A stretch of 64,000 nucleotides of DNA from Candidatus Poribacteria bacterium (GCA_022820835.1 JAJEET010000083.1:1-64000), one strand, 5' to 3'. Positions 1 through 8,249 are shown, counted from the stretch's first letter. Notes: generated by a model from the sequence alone, not told the origin. Made by a program: numbers and translations.

Positions 1-12
1 GTATAATGACAC

Positions 13-99
13 TATCAGGTTGGCAAGCATGAATAGCATTGTCACTTGGCAATGTGCTTGCCTCCCACTATTCAGCGGATAAACGCCTGATACCTGATA
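13..99. repeat. Left end of the TnpB element with nested inverted repeats
   Basis: An 8-bp inverted repeat (TATCAGGT at 13-20, ACCTGATA at 92-99) encloses a second one (GGCAAGCA at 22-29, TGCTTGCC at 55-62), which encloses CATTG/CAATG at 37-41 and 50-54. IS200/IS605-family elements carry subterminal hairpins rather than terminal inverted repeats, so this is probably the left end, directly upstream of the tnpB start at 104. The outer boundary is not defined and the element may begin before the window. Confidence 0.55.
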
Positions 100-103
100 T
101 ACC

Positions 104-1411
104 ATGAAATTGACTTTCAAATATCCTGTGTATCCAACAAAGACACAGGAAACAACATTATTACGATGGTTTGACCATCTGTGTGAACTTCAGAACTCTG
201 CGCGCCATGATCGGATCGTCGCGTTAGAAGTTGAAGATCGTTTCGTCACGCTCTCCGAGCAGCAAGATAAGTTGACGGCAGCGCGTGAGAAGTATGATGA
301 TTTTCGTGAAGTGCCTCAAGATTTTCAGAACCACGCTTTACGGCGTAACGACAAAGCGTTTGTTGCCTTCCGTAAACGCTGCGAAAACGGAGCGGCTAAG
401 AAAGGTTTCCCCCGCTACAAAAAGCGTGTGCGTTCTCTGACATGGAGTCTTCGTAAATATCCTAAAGTGATTCGTCGAAAGACCAAAGACGCTGACAAAC
501 AGACGATACGCGTTCGTGAGAATCCGATCCGAGAAACAGTATGGAAACATGACCGTTTGAAAGTGCCGAAACTTGGCGAAGTGAAAATCTACATGCACCG
601 CCCGCTTCAAGGCGATCCGAAAGAAGTTACACTCGTTAGAAAAGCGTCTGGCTGGTATGCTCATATCTCTTGTGAACTCCTTGATACGCCGAAGGTTGAG
701 CCGACGGCTGCTATCGCTGTTGACGTTGGCACGACACATTACCTGACGACTTCTGAAGGTGAAAAGGAAGAGAACCCACGCTGGTATCGTGAAGCCGAAG
801 GACTTACACGCAAACACTCCAAGGACCTCTCGCGTAAAAAGTTAGGCTCTAATCGTCGAAAGAAACAACAACACAAACTCGCTTTGCACCATGAGCGGAC
901 TGCAAACAGACGCAAAGACTTTATCGGTAAACTCGTTTACAAACTCTACCACCATAAAGAAAACAATGTATTGATAGCCGAAAACCTAAATACCTCGAAT
1001 ATGGTTCAGAACAAACACCTCAGCAAGAGCATATCTGATGCGTCTTGGGCAAAGTTGTTTCAGTGGTGTGGAAACATAGCCGAAAGAGACGGTTTCCACT
1101 TCCACCAAGTCGATCCGAAGAACACTTCACAAACCTGCTCAAGTTGTGGTCAGAAGTCGGCAAAGAAGCTTTCGCTGGCGATACGCACTTTTGATTGTCA
1201 GTTTTGTGGCATGTCTTTAGACCGGGACCACAACGCTGCATTAAACATACTTTATAAGGCAGCTGCTGCCTTTCGTGGAGAGCGGTGGGTTACCCCCCTC
1301 TATGAAGCGAGAAACAAGAACGAAGCACGAGACACAGGTTTGCAGGAAGCAACACAGCTCACGTTGTTTGATGCTCTTAACAAGCCCAAGTCTTTAGGCT
1401 TGGGTAGTTGA
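104..1411 (+). CDS. tnpB: TnpB, IS200/IS605 (IS1341-type) RNA-guided nuclease
   Basis: The 435-residue protein has the family layout: an N-terminal helix-turn-helix-like region, a basic central region, and a RuvC-like nuclease with a zinc ribbon inside it. Likely catalytic residues are Asp207 (in AIAVDVGTTHYL), Glu293 (in LIAENLN) and the DRDHNAALNI motif near residues 373-377. The zinc ribbon cysteines are at 345, 348, 365 and 368. Nothing is interrupted, so the protein looks intact. TnpB proteins are known to be guided by an RNA made from the right end of their element and to cut DNA at the donor site. No tnpA transposase gene follows within 1411-1538, and there is room for only about 100 bases upstream, so it is probably a tnpA-less element that would need help to move. 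Confidence 0.93.
   Translation: MKLTFKYPVYPTKTQETTLLRWFDHLCELQNSARHDRIVALEVEDRFVTLSEQQDKLTAAREKYDDFREVPQDFQNHALRRNDKAFVAFRKRCENGAAKKGFPRYKKRVRSLTWSLRKYPKVIRRKTKDADKQTIRVRENPIRETVWKHDRLKVPKLGEVKIYMHRPLQGDPKEVTLVRKASGWYAHISCELLDTPKVEPTAAIAVDVGTTHYLTTSEGEKEENPRWYREAEGLTRKHSKDLSRKKLGSNRRKKQQHKLALHHERTANRRKDFIGKLVYKLYHHKENNVLIAENLNTSNMVQNKHLSKSISDASWAKLFQWCGNIAERDGFHFHQVDPKNTSQTCSSCGQKSAKKLSLAIRTFDCQFCGMSLDRDHNAALNILYKAAAAFRGERWVTPLYEARNKNEARDTGLQEATQLTLFDALNKPKSLGLGS
1385..1411 (+). ncRNA. Right-end hairpin; likely 3' scaffold of the TnpB guide RNA
   Basis: CCCAAG at 1385-1390 pairs with CTTGGG at 1399-1404 around an 8-base loop, overlapping the last codons of tnpB. In IS605 elements this is where the guide (omega/re) RNA scaffold ends, and the guide is then read from flanking DNA just beyond the element. 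The guide would therefore start near 1412. The hairpin is visible; that it is transcribed is inference, and the 5' end of the RNA cannot be placed. Confidence 0.45.
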
Positions 1412-1420
1412 CGAAATTGA

Positions 1421-1449
1421 TTGACACAAACCCGAAATTTTGGCATAAT
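1421..1449 (+). promoter_or_regulatory. Sigma70-type promoter for the first LamG gene
   Basis: TTGACA at 1421-1426 is followed by a 17-base spacer and CATAAT at 1444-1449, with an extended -10 TG at 1441-1442. The start codon lies about 90 bases downstream. The promoter begins only about ten bases after the presumed right end of the TnpB element. Confidence 0.75.
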
Positions 1450-1537
1450 AATTGGACTTATAGTTTCAAATAGGTCTCGCAAACATGTTGTATCGGTTTG
1501 CAGAGATATGGACATCTTAATAATTTAGGAGACTCCG

Positions 1538-2344
1538 ATGAAATTGATGAAGCGGTTACCTTTCGCAATACCCAGTTTGATTTTGAGTGTTTGTCTACTG
1601 TCTGTTGCGCCCGTACTGGCACAGGTTGAGATGGACACGGTGACAGGACTTTGGCTCTTGGACGAAGGCAGCGGTGATCTTGCCACAGATTCTTCCGACA
1701 GTGGACTTGATGCCGCGATAGTTGGAAACCCGACGTGGGTCAATGGTGTGTTTGGTTCAGCATTGGAACTTAATGGTGTAGATGCTTATATTGAAGTCCC
1801 AGCACACGTGAACCCGACAGATGCGATTACTGTCTCGTTATGGGTTAAAAGTATGACAGAAACTTGGAATCAGAACGGTTGGATGGTTGAAAAACGGAAT
1901 GCGTATATTATCCATCCGAATGGAGACACTAAAAACGTTTCGTGGCCGGTTTGCAACAACGGCTGTTGGAACAAGCCTGGTGGCTGGCGAGATGGCGAAG
2001 TCGGACCAGACGACATTACCGATTGGCATCTTTACACGACAACTTTTGACAGTGCAACAGGTGAGTGGAATATCTATATTGATGGTGTCGCAGCGAGTTC
2101 AATGACAATCAACCAAGACCCAATTGACGCAGATGATGGTCCGCTATACATCGGTAGGGATACCTGCTGTGATGGTAGATTCGGGAATGCTGTCATTGAC
2201 GAAATCGCTATTTTCAGTGTTGCGTTGACTGCTGATGAGATCCAGGCGATGATGGAAAAAGGGCTCTCGGCGACGCTTTTGACACCGGTTGAACCGGAAG
2301 GCAAACTCTCTACAACTTGGGCGGATGTTAAAGAGCAGTATTAA
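1538..2344 (+). CDS. Secreted LamG (concanavalin A-like) domain protein
   Basis: The 268-residue protein starts with a clear signal peptide (about residues 1-29, ending at the VLA-Q cleavage region). One LamG/concanavalin A-like beta-sandwich follows, recognisable from GLWLLDEGSG, the YIEVP strand, VSLWVK, and the YIGRDTCCDGRFGNAVIDEIAIF segment, where an Asp in VIDEI is the usual LamG signature. LamG domains commonly bind glycans or other surface ligands, but the ligand here cannot be told. The protein ends with the tail GKLSTTWADVKEQY, which recurs in similar form in three other LamG proteins of this window. The start follows AGGAG with good spacing. A terminator at 2365-2400 separates it from the next LamG gene. 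Confidence 0.85.
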   Translation: MKLMKRLPFAIPSLILSVCLLSVAPVLAQVEMDTVTGLWLLDEGSGDLATDSSDSGLDAAIVGNPTWVNGVFGSALELNGVDAYIEVPAHVNPTDAITVSLWVKSMTETWNQNGWMVEKRNAYIIHPNGDTKNVSWPVCNNGCWNKPGGWRDGEVGPDDITDWHLYTTTFDSATGEWNIYIDGVAASSMTINQDPIDADDGPLYIGRDTCCDGRFGNAVIDEIAIFSVALTADEIQAMMEKGLSATLLTPVEPEGKLSTTWADVKEQY

Positions 2345-2364
2345 TTTAAATTCTAAATATGATA

Positions 2365-2403
2365 GGCGGGCAGTGCGGATGCCTTGCCCGCCGCCTTTTT
2401 CTT
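2365..2403 (+). terminator. Rho-independent terminator after the first LamG gene
   Basis: GGCGGGCA at 2365-2372 pairs with TGCCCGCC at 2385-2392 around a 12-base loop, followed by GCCTTTTTCTT. This is a textbook intrinsic terminator. Confidence 0.85.
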
Positions 2404-2432
2404 AACCGAACCGACATAAGGAGATACATTAA

Positions 2433-3221
2433 ATGTTCTTAAAAGTATCAATGCTAATTCTGTTTATTGCATGCCTCTTTGTCCCTGTTTCTTTAGTAGA
2501 CGCGCAACTTCCGTTAGATGGTGTCGTGAGTTATTGGTCTTTTGATGACGGGACGATCGCGGGTAATAAGGTTGAAGACCTTTTAGGGGACAACGATGGC
2601 GAACTGATGGGGAATCCGAAATCTGTCGCAGGCAAAGTCGGAAAGGCACTTGAATTTGATGGCACGAATTCCGTACATATTCCGGGCACCGATTCATTAG
2701 ACTTTTCTGGTGAAAAAGAGATGAGTGTTACTGTTTGGTTGAATGCGGACAGTGATAGTCCTGTGGAAGGTGTCGTTGCTGGCTGCTGCGGTACGATCGT
2801 CGCGCAACGAGATATGAGCGGTTGGGCATTACGGTTTGACGGCAGAAATGCGGGTCAAGAGATGGAATTTATTGTTCAACCCGGTTGGCAAGGTGATGGC
2901 GGTTTTGGAGTGCCTACGTTTGACGCAGGGTCGTGGCATCATCTCGCTGGCGTTGTCGCTGACAAAGATATGTTGATTTACGTTGATGGTAAGTTGGAAA
3001 AAGAGATGGTTTACAACGGTCCGATGTCTACGACTGGAACGGAAACGGAGATCGGGCATGCCGTTGACGGTGGTTTTATTGGTATCATTGATGAGGTTAT
3101 GATTTACAATAAGGCACTCTCAGCTAACGAGGTGAAGCAAATTTTTGAAGCGGAAGGACTTCCTGTACAACCGCAGGGCAAACTCGCGACGCGCTGGGGA
3201 GACATTAAAACTTCGTTTTAA
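2433..3221 (+). CDS. Secreted LamG domain protein
   Basis: This 262-residue protein has a signal peptide (about residues 1-24, ending in VDA-Q) and one LamG domain: VVSYWSFDDG, FDGTNSVHIPG, MSVTVWLNAD, WHHLAGVVADKDMLIYVDG and GIIDEVMIYNKALS. It is only distantly similar to its upstream neighbour in the body but shares the C-terminal tail form (GKLATRWGDIKTSF). The start is preceded by AAGGAGATA. It lies after a terminator, so it probably has its own promoter or is reached by read-through. The ligand is unknown. A surface-glycan role would fit the sulfatase and sugar-oxidoreductase genes downstream, but that is inference. Confidence 0.85.
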   Translation: MFLKVSMLILFIACLFVPVSLVDAQLPLDGVVSYWSFDDGTIAGNKVEDLLGDNDGELMGNPKSVAGKVGKALEFDGTNSVHIPGTDSLDFSGEKEMSVTVWLNADSDSPVEGVVAGCCGTIVAQRDMSGWALRFDGRNAGQEMEFIVQPGWQGDGGFGVPTFDAGSWHHLAGVVADKDMLIYVDGKLEKEMVYNGPMSTTGTETEIGHAVDGGFIGIIDEVMIYNKALSANEVKQIFEAEGLPVQPQGKLATRWGDIKTSF

Positions 3222-3257
3222 GGCTACGTCAGGTCAAAGTCGCAGGTTATGAAAATC

Positions 3258-3275
3258 GCGAGCGCAACTCGCTCC
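3258..3275. repeat. Short palindrome of the GCGAG...CTCGC type
   Basis: GCGAG (3258-3262) and CTCGC (3268-3272) flank CGCAA, followed by TCCTAC. It lies in the leader of the oxidoreductase gene. Similar GCGAG/CTCGC-cored palindromes occur at 4391, 11159, 51971 and 60488. Confidence 0.5.
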
Positions 3276-3314
3276 TACAAGGATATGAAAGTTGTGAAAG
3301 GATCCTTATATATC

Positions 3315-4373
3315 ATGGAACCCGTAAAAGTTGGTGTGATTGGCTGTGGTGTTATCGGAAGTAGACACCTGAGTATCGCATCGGAAGCATCACATATTGA
3401 ATTAGTTGCAGCGGCAGATTTAATCGAGAGCAATAGAGATAGGGCAACTCAACGTTTTAACCCGCCGAAAATGTATGACAACGATCTTGATCTGCTCGAC
3501 GATGCTGAAGTCGAAGCGGTCGTACTGGCATTTCCGACGCAGTATCGGACTGAGGTCGCCTTGCGTGCTTTTGAACGCGGCAAGCATGTCTTGATTGAGA
3601 AACCGATTGCGATGAACGCTGCTGAAGTTGAACAACTCATCGCTGCGCGTGGCGACTTAATTTCGGGGTGTTGTTCCTCGCGTAACCGTTTCAGACCCGC
3701 TGCCGAACTCGCGACGCAATTCATTAAGTCAGGCGGTTTAGGTGAACTTCGGAGCGTGCACTGCCGCGCCCTTAGAGGTGCGGGGAAGGAACCGGAGAGC
3801 CCACGTCCAGCTTGGCGATTGACGAAATCTCTCAACGGTGGTGGTATCCTCGTTAACTGGGGATGCTACGATCTTGATTATCTGCTCGGTATTACGGGTT
3901 GGCAACTTAAACCGCAGACTGTATTTGCGCAGACGTGGACGATTCCACCGGTATTTGAATCGCATATTGCGCCCGGTTCCGATGCGGAAACGCACTATAC
4001 TGCGCTCATCCGGTGTGAAGGTGGTATTGTGCTCAGCGTAGAACGTGGTGAATTTATGACGATGCACAGCCACGAAGGGTGGGAAATTATCGGCACGGAA
4101 GGTTCGCTCAAGTTGACGATGGGTGACGGAAAACCGGAAAACGTCATCTATGACCGTACAACCACGGAAGGTGGTGTGGCGTCAACATCCCTCTCGGAAG
4201 TAGGCGATGCCCCGGAACCGAAACACAGCACGCCGCTGTCCGATTTTGCTGCAGGTATACGCGAAAACCGACAACCCTTGACGAGTTTGGAGAATGCGCT
4301 TGTTGTACAAAAGATAACCGATGGTATTTACGCATCAGCAGAAACAGGAAAGGCTGTGGAGATAGCAGGGTAA
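3315..4373 (+). CDS. Gfo/Idh/MocA family oxidoreductase
   Basis: The 352-residue protein is an NAD(P)-dependent dehydrogenase of the glucose-fructose oxidoreductase / inositol dehydrogenase family. The Rossmann motif VGVIGCGVIGSRH lies at the N-terminus, and the family EKP motif (HVLIEKPIAMN) follows near residue 95, with the beta-sheet substrate domain after it. I placed the start at 3315 because it puts the Rossmann fold at residues 5-15. An in-frame ATG at 3249 would add 22 residues encoded across a palindromic repeat. Such enzymes oxidise sugars, inositols or sugar acids, but the substrate cannot be read from the sequence. It faces the minus-strand catabolic genes from 4433 onward and ends close to them. 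Confidence 0.9.
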   Translation: MEPVKVGVIGCGVIGSRHLSIASEASHIELVAAADLIESNRDRATQRFNPPKMYDNDLDLLDDAEVEAVVLAFPTQYRTEVALRAFERGKHVLIEKPIAMNAAEVEQLIAARGDLISGCCSSRNRFRPAAELATQFIKSGGLGELRSVHCRALRGAGKEPESPRPAWRLTKSLNGGGILVNWGCYDLDYLLGITGWQLKPQTVFAQTWTIPPVFESHIAPGSDAETHYTALIRCEGGIVLSVERGEFMTMHSHEGWEIIGTEGSLKLTMGDGKPENVIYDRTTTEGGVASTSLSEVGDAPEPKHSTPLSDFAAGIRENRQPLTSLENALVVQKITDGIYASAETGKAVEIAG

Positions 4374-4390
4374 AATTCTGCGGATGTGCT

Positions 4391-4411
4391 GGCGAGGTTT
4401 GGTCCCTCGCC
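4391..4411. repeat. Palindrome between convergent genes
   Basis: GGCGAGG at 4391-4397 pairs with CCTCGCC at 4405-4411. It lies in the 59-base gap between the oxidoreductase and the convergent SGNH gene. It could act as a bidirectional terminator, but no T-run follows on either strand. It looks like another member of the GCGAG/CTCGC palindrome group. Confidence 0.5.
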
Positions 4412-4432
4412 AACGGTTGTGTAGAGCTGTCT

Positions 4433-5419
4433 TCATACAAAGATTTTTTCAGCGACGACGTTAACGAAGTTCTTCCCCATAACTCGGTAGCCTTCGGCAT
4501 CTGGGTGTAGGTTGTCTGGTAATAAATGGACAAAATCAGCACCGAAGACACTTAACCCGTCAACATAATGGACTTGCGTATCACCGTGTGCTTGAAGTGC
4601 TTCTGCAGCCGCTTGCACTTCTTCACGCATCCGTTTGAGATGAAAGCCTACGGTGTTCGGGTTTTCCTCCCTCGGTGGGCAACAGATAGGGGACATCAGC
4701 GCGATCGGTATATCTGGATGTTTCTCACGTATAATCTGGACTGCCCCGATAATTGCCGGACGGAATGCCCGGGGGCCCAGACTGGACGCGCCTTGGATGT
4801 TGATACCGAGACACATTGAGATATAATCGGCGGGTAAATCACGAATCATCCTTGCAATCATTGCGTCGAGGTGGCACTGTCCACCGTAGCCGAGGCAGGT
4901 CAGATTCAGCCCGTGTGTGCGTGCAACCACACCGGGCCACGTCTGTGTCGGTGATGCTGCTGCCCGGCACTGTGTAATAGAACTGCCGTAGGTGATCCAC
5001 CGCGGTCGGGTGTCGTTAAATGCCTCCAAAGTTGCGCCGTCATCTATCTCCAAACTGCGGAGTTGAAACTGTCCGAATTGTGGTAGCCACAACTCAATCC
5101 ATTTCTCGCCACCTGCTAAGCCTGTGAAAGTGAAACGATCCTTCTGTTGCAAGTCGATTGAATCTATGCGTTCGCCATCACAGCAGAGGTCAAGCATTCC
5201 GGCACCGTTTTGGGGTACGATATTCCCCGAAACCTGTGTTGTATTACTCCGAAAGCTGATACGAACGCCTGCGGGCATCGCTGAACGTTCAAGTAGCGGT
5301 TCTGGGAACAGGACATGCGCTGGATGGGGTGTGCGCCACGGCATCACCCAATCCTCTGTTTTTTGTAGGGAGACCGCGCCTTGCCACGTCAATTGTGGTG
5401 CATCTGGTTTCAATTGCAT
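4433..5419 (-). CDS. SGNH/GDSL-type hydrolase
   Basis: The 328-residue protein has a beta-rich N-terminal domain (about 1-140) and an SGNH hydrolase domain. The visible SGNH blocks are block I (WITYGSSITQ, nucleophile Ser), block II (GYGGQCHLD), block III (CLGINIQG) and block V (LPDNLHPDAEGY, catalytic Asp/His). These enzymes are esterases or lipases, and the two-domain form is often a carbohydrate esterase, for example deacetylating polysaccharides. No signal peptide is seen, so a cytoplasmic role is likely. It heads toward the oxidoreductase at its 3' end. The next gene upstream on the same strand is the sugar isomerase, 32 bases away, so they are probably co-transcribed. Confidence 0.82.
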   Translation of the reverse strand: MQLKPDAPQLTWQGAVSLQKTEDWVMPWRTPHPAHVLFPEPLLERSAMPAGVRISFRSNTTQVSGNIVPQNGAGMLDLCCDGERIDSIDLQQKDRFTFTGLAGGEKWIELWLPQFGQFQLRSLEIDDGATLEAFNDTRPRWITYGSSITQCRAAASPTQTWPGVVARTHGLNLTCLGYGGQCHLDAMIARMIRDLPADYISMCLGINIQGASSLGPRAFRPAIIGAVQIIREKHPDIPIALMSPICCPPREENPNTVGFHLKRMREEVQAAAEALQAHGDTQVHYVDGLSVFGADFVHLLPDNLHPDAEGYRVMGKNFVNVVAEKIFV

Positions 5420-5430
5420 AGTAACTCCTT

Positions 5431-5472
5431 TTACATAGCATCAATGACAGCTTACATAGCATCAATGACAGC
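5431..5472. repeat. Perfect 21-bp tandem duplication at a gene end
   Basis: The 21 bases at 5431-5451 are repeated exactly at 5452-5472. The unit contains the last codons and the stop codon of the minus-strand sugar isomerase gene, so a second copy of its six final codons plus a stop lies just after the real stop. Confidence 0.95.
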
Positions 5473-6264
5473 ACGTAACTGTCGGATACCGTCTAACATA
5501 TCTTCGGGTTGTCCCCAATGTTCGATGCTTGCTGCGCCGTTGAACCCATCCGCAACGAGTGTATCAAGGATATGTGCATAGCGTAAGCCTGTATCGCCGA
5601 TTGGATCAAGATTTTTCTCACGATTCGGTTTGACGTGCAAGTGTCGGACGAGTCCCTTAATATGTGCATATCCATCTGGGAACGGATTTTCGCCGCAGTG
5701 TAACCCGTTATTGACATCCCAACACGAAGTGAGTGCCGGACTATTCCCGAGTGCATCGATGACTGCGCGTGTCTCCTCACATGAGCCAGCGAGACAAGCA
5801 CTTTCGTTTTCAAAGCAGAGCGTAACGTTCCCACTCTCTGCGACTGGGACGACCAGCGAGAGTTTTTCGACGATACGTTCCATATAGTCGTTAATATCTG
5901 GACGTGGCGCGCCTTTCGTCCGGCGATTCGGATTCCAGAACGTGAACCCGCGAATCACTTGCGTATCAAAAGCGTGTGCGAGCGTGACCATTCGGTCGAA
6001 ATGCTTCCGATGTTTGTCGTATTCTTCTGGATCGTCAATTGAGCATTTCCCAAAGGGTGAACCGATACTCGCGACGCGTACCTCGTAACGACCCAGCACA
6101 TCTTGAACGCGTCGAACCTCATCGTCGTCAATTTCGGTTACGTGTTTATTCCAAACGCCGCCGCGTATTTCGACGGTATTGGCACCGGCTTCGACGCCAA
6201 GTTTGATGGCTTCTTCAAAATCTGTTTTAGAAACTTCGTCAGCAAAAAAGCAGACATCAATCAT
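5452..6264 (-). CDS. Sugar phosphate isomerase/epimerase (xylose isomerase-like TIM barrel)
   Basis: The 270-residue protein matches the AP-endonuclease-2/xylose-isomerase-like TIM barrel family. The N-terminal MIDVCFFADEVSK strand, a TVEIRGG motif, a metal-ligand Glu in CFENE (about residue 150), SCWDVNNGLH, HLHVKP and the C-terminal AASIEHWGQ fit the usual metal-binding positions. Such enzymes isomerise or epimerise sugars or inositol derivatives, often beside Gfo/Idh/MocA oxidoreductases as here. The specific substrate is unknown. Its 3' end carries a 21-bp tandem duplication that repeats its last codons after the stop. It lies 15 bases downstream of the peroxiredoxin-like gene on the same strand. 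Confidence 0.85.
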   Translation of the reverse strand: MIDVCFFADEVSKTDFEEAIKLGVEAGANTVEIRGGVWNKHVTEIDDDEVRRVQDVLGRYEVRVASIGSPFGKCSIDDPEEYDKHRKHFDRMVTLAHAFDTQVIRGFTFWNPNRRTKGAPRPDINDYMERIVEKLSLVVPVAESGNVTLCFENESACLAGSCEETRAVIDALGNSPALTSCWDVNNGLHCGENPFPDGYAHIKGLVRHLHVKPNREKNLDPIGDTGLRYAHILDTLVADGFNGAASIEHWGQPEDMLDGIRQLRAVIDAM

Positions 6265-6279
6265 TAGAAAAGACTCCTT

Positions 6280-6933
6280 TCACAATTTCTTCAATTCAGT
6301 CAAAATCTGATCGGAACTGACGCGCGTATCAAATTTAGGATCAAGAAACTTCCAGGCGACGCGCCCGTCCGTGTCAAGAATGTAGGTTGCTGGACGTGCT
6401 ATATCTGTATTGGTTATGTCGATAACATTATAAGCCGTAATCGTCTCTGTATCTTCATCTGAGAGTAGGAGATAAGTTATTTGGAGCGACTGTTGCGTTA
6501 AATCCATAAGGTGCGATGGATCCGCACTAATCGCAATCATTTCAGCATCTTGTGCTTGAATGTCTTCGTAACCTGCCTGCAACTCGCCGAGTTGCGTTTG
6601 ACAGAAAGCTCACGTCCCTGTTCGGTAGAAGACAATGACCAGTTTTTTCGCACTGTAATCCGAAAGATTGTGGGTATTTCCTTCCGCGTCTGGTAATGAG
6701 AATTCGGGTGCCAACGCACCAATCGCAAGCCCCTGTCCTTCAGGCAGCTGCTCGATTGTGTCGCTTTCAGGTTGAACTATAGTCTGTGAAACCTGTTCAG
6801 ATGTATCACACGCGGAAAATAGGAAGATGACTGCGACTAACAGAATTAAAAGGTTTACGAAACGACAACTGCCCGAAATAGGCGTTTTTTGTTTCGGGTT
6901 TATGAGGTAATTTGTTATTAATTTTGATCCCAT
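6280..6933 (-). CDS. Peroxiredoxin-like lipoprotein, probable selenoprotein (in-frame TGA)
   Basis: Read through an in-frame TGA at 6610-6612, the 217-residue protein is one continuous AhpC/TSA (thioredoxin-fold) domain. Residues 1-42 form a lipoprotein signal ending in FSAC (Cys42). PEFSLPDAEGN opens the redoxin domain and VIVFYRTGT leads directly into the TGA at codon 108. The residues after it are AFC, then QTQLGELQAGY, so the TGA stands where FYRGGWCPFC-type proteins have the catalytic cysteine, giving a U-x-x-C motif. A GCAACTC/GAGTTGC hairpin begins 14 bases after the TGA and has a GGC loop, as bacterial SECIS elements require. Both halves are fully coding with no other lesion. The alternative is a nonsense mutation. 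The gene overlaps the upstream sulfatase end by 16 bases. No sel genes are in the window. Confidence 0.75.
6579..6595 (-). promoter_or_regulatory. SECIS-like hairpin downstream of the in-frame TGA
   Basis: On the minus strand, GCAACTC pairs with GAGTTGC (7 bp) around a GGC loop. The loop starts 21 bases after the TGA at 6612-6610. Known bacterial SECIS elements lie within the coding region just after the UGA and have a G in the first loop positions; this hairpin meets both conditions. Its function is inferred. Confidence 0.6.
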
Positions 6934-8249
6934 GTTTCACGACTCCCTTCGTCGTTTTGCGCATGCATCCAGTTTCGGACATCGTTGCGCATTTTTTCGA
7001 GTGTCGGACGCATTTCCGTAGTAAAGGCTAAATTGTTGAATTCATAAGGGTCTGTTGTTAGATCATATAATTCCTCTACAGGGTGGTGTTGTGTAAGATA
7101 GACGAGTTGTGCGGTTTGCGGATCGATTTCTGCTTTCTTCTCCCAACTTTTCCATACCTCCGCGTGGCTTTCTGGAATACCTTCCACTTCGGTGAAATGG
7201 GTCGTCCATCTATTTTCAGGCATCAGATTCAAGATATACTTGTAACGGGTATCTCGAACGCAACGCTGTGGAAATACATTCATGTTGCCATCTCGGGTGT
7301 GTGTGCCGTAAATTTTATCGCGAAAAGCTGCGTGTTTTCCAAGCAGGACATCTTTAAAACTCTTGCCATCTAAATCGTTTGATGGCTTGCCGCCTGCGAT
7401 GTCTATGAGGGTCGGCAAGAAATCGACGTGCGAAATCATCGCGTCAGAGACGGTATTCACGGGAACCTGTTCGCGCCATTTGGCAATGAACGGCAGACGG
7501 ATACCGGTATCATACAGGGTCCATTTACAGTGCGGCCACTCCGAACCGTGGTCGGTTGTATAGATGAACAGCGTATTGTCGGCGTATCCGTATGTCTCCA
7601 GCATTTTATCCACTTCGCCGATACGCGTGTCCATTGTGGTGATGTCCTGATAGTAGTTAGCGAGTGCCTTGCGTGCGATCGGTGTATCGGCGATATAGGG
7701 CGGCAGCGGCAAGGTATCTGGGTCGTAAATCTTGTTCGGTTCCCATGTGACGTGCGGATTGTTATCGCCAAGGATGAGACAGATCGGTTGATCGGGATTT
7801 TCTTGTCGGTGGCTCGAAAGAAAACGCTCAACGGGAGCCGTATCGAGTCCTTCTGCTCGATATTTCCGTCTATGTTCGGCACGTTTCGGTAAGGAACCGC
7901 CGATGTATTCAAAATCGAAGAGCGTTTCCGGTTTCACATGCGTTTTTCCGGCAATTGCAACTCGATAGCCGAGTTCACGAAGTGTCGTCGGTAAGGCTTT
8001 AAGATGCGCATAGCACTCCGTATGATTTCCCATCGCGCCGTGCCGAGCAGGATACAGTCCTGTATAGAGTGTAGAACGCGACGGGGCGCATGTCGGTGTC
8101 GGCGTGAAAGCGTGTGTGAAGCGGATTCCTTCGTCTGCGATACCATCCAAGTGTGGCGTTTGGACGTGTGCGTTCCCGTAGCAACCGAGATATTCCCAGC
8201 CGTGATCGTCAGACAAATAGACAACGATATTCGGTTTCTTCAATGCCAT
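6918..8249 (-). CDS. Sulfatase (arylsulfatase family)
   Basis: The 443-residue enzyme has the type I sulfatase layout. The metal ligands are in NIVVYLSDDHGW (Asp14, Asp15). The formylglycine site CAPSR has its Cys at residue 54, followed by the TGLYP signature. A second metal site appears in FIYTTDHGSEW. Such enzymes hydrolyse sulfate esters of carbohydrates after the Cys is converted to formylglycine by a maturase not present here. No signal peptide is visible, so it is probably cytoplasmic. It lies between a PhyH dioxygenase (3 bases upstream) and the peroxiredoxin-like gene (overlapping), so the three are an operon. Substrate unknown; sulfated glycans are plausible given the neighbouring sugar enzymes. 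Confidence 0.92.
   Translation of the reverse strand: MALKKPNIVVYLSDDHGWEYLGCYGNAHVQTPHLDGIADEGIRFTHAFTPTPTCAPSRSTLYTGLYPARHGAMGNHTECYAHLKALPTTLRELGYRVAIAGKTHVKPETLFDFEYIGGSLPKRAEHRRKYRAEGLDTAPVERFLSSHRQENPDQPICLILGDNNPHVTWEPNKIYDPDTLPLPPYIADTPIARKALANYYQDITTMDTRIGEVDKMLETYGYADNTLFIYTTDHGSEWPHCKWTLYDTGIRLPFIAKWREQVPVNTVSDAMISHVDFLPTLIDIAGGKPSNDLDGKSFKDVLLGKHAAFRDKIYGTHTRDGNMNVFPQRCVRDTRYKYILNLMPENRWTTHFTEVEGIPESHAEVWKSWEKKAEIDPQTAQLVYLTQHHPVEELYDLTTDPYEFNNLAFTTEMRPTLEKMRNDVRNWMHAQNDEGSRETWDQN

Noticed and set aside
3249..3314. Upstream start for the oxidoreductase
   Set aside because: The extra residues come from a palindromic repeat and would push the Rossmann motif away from its usual N-terminal place.
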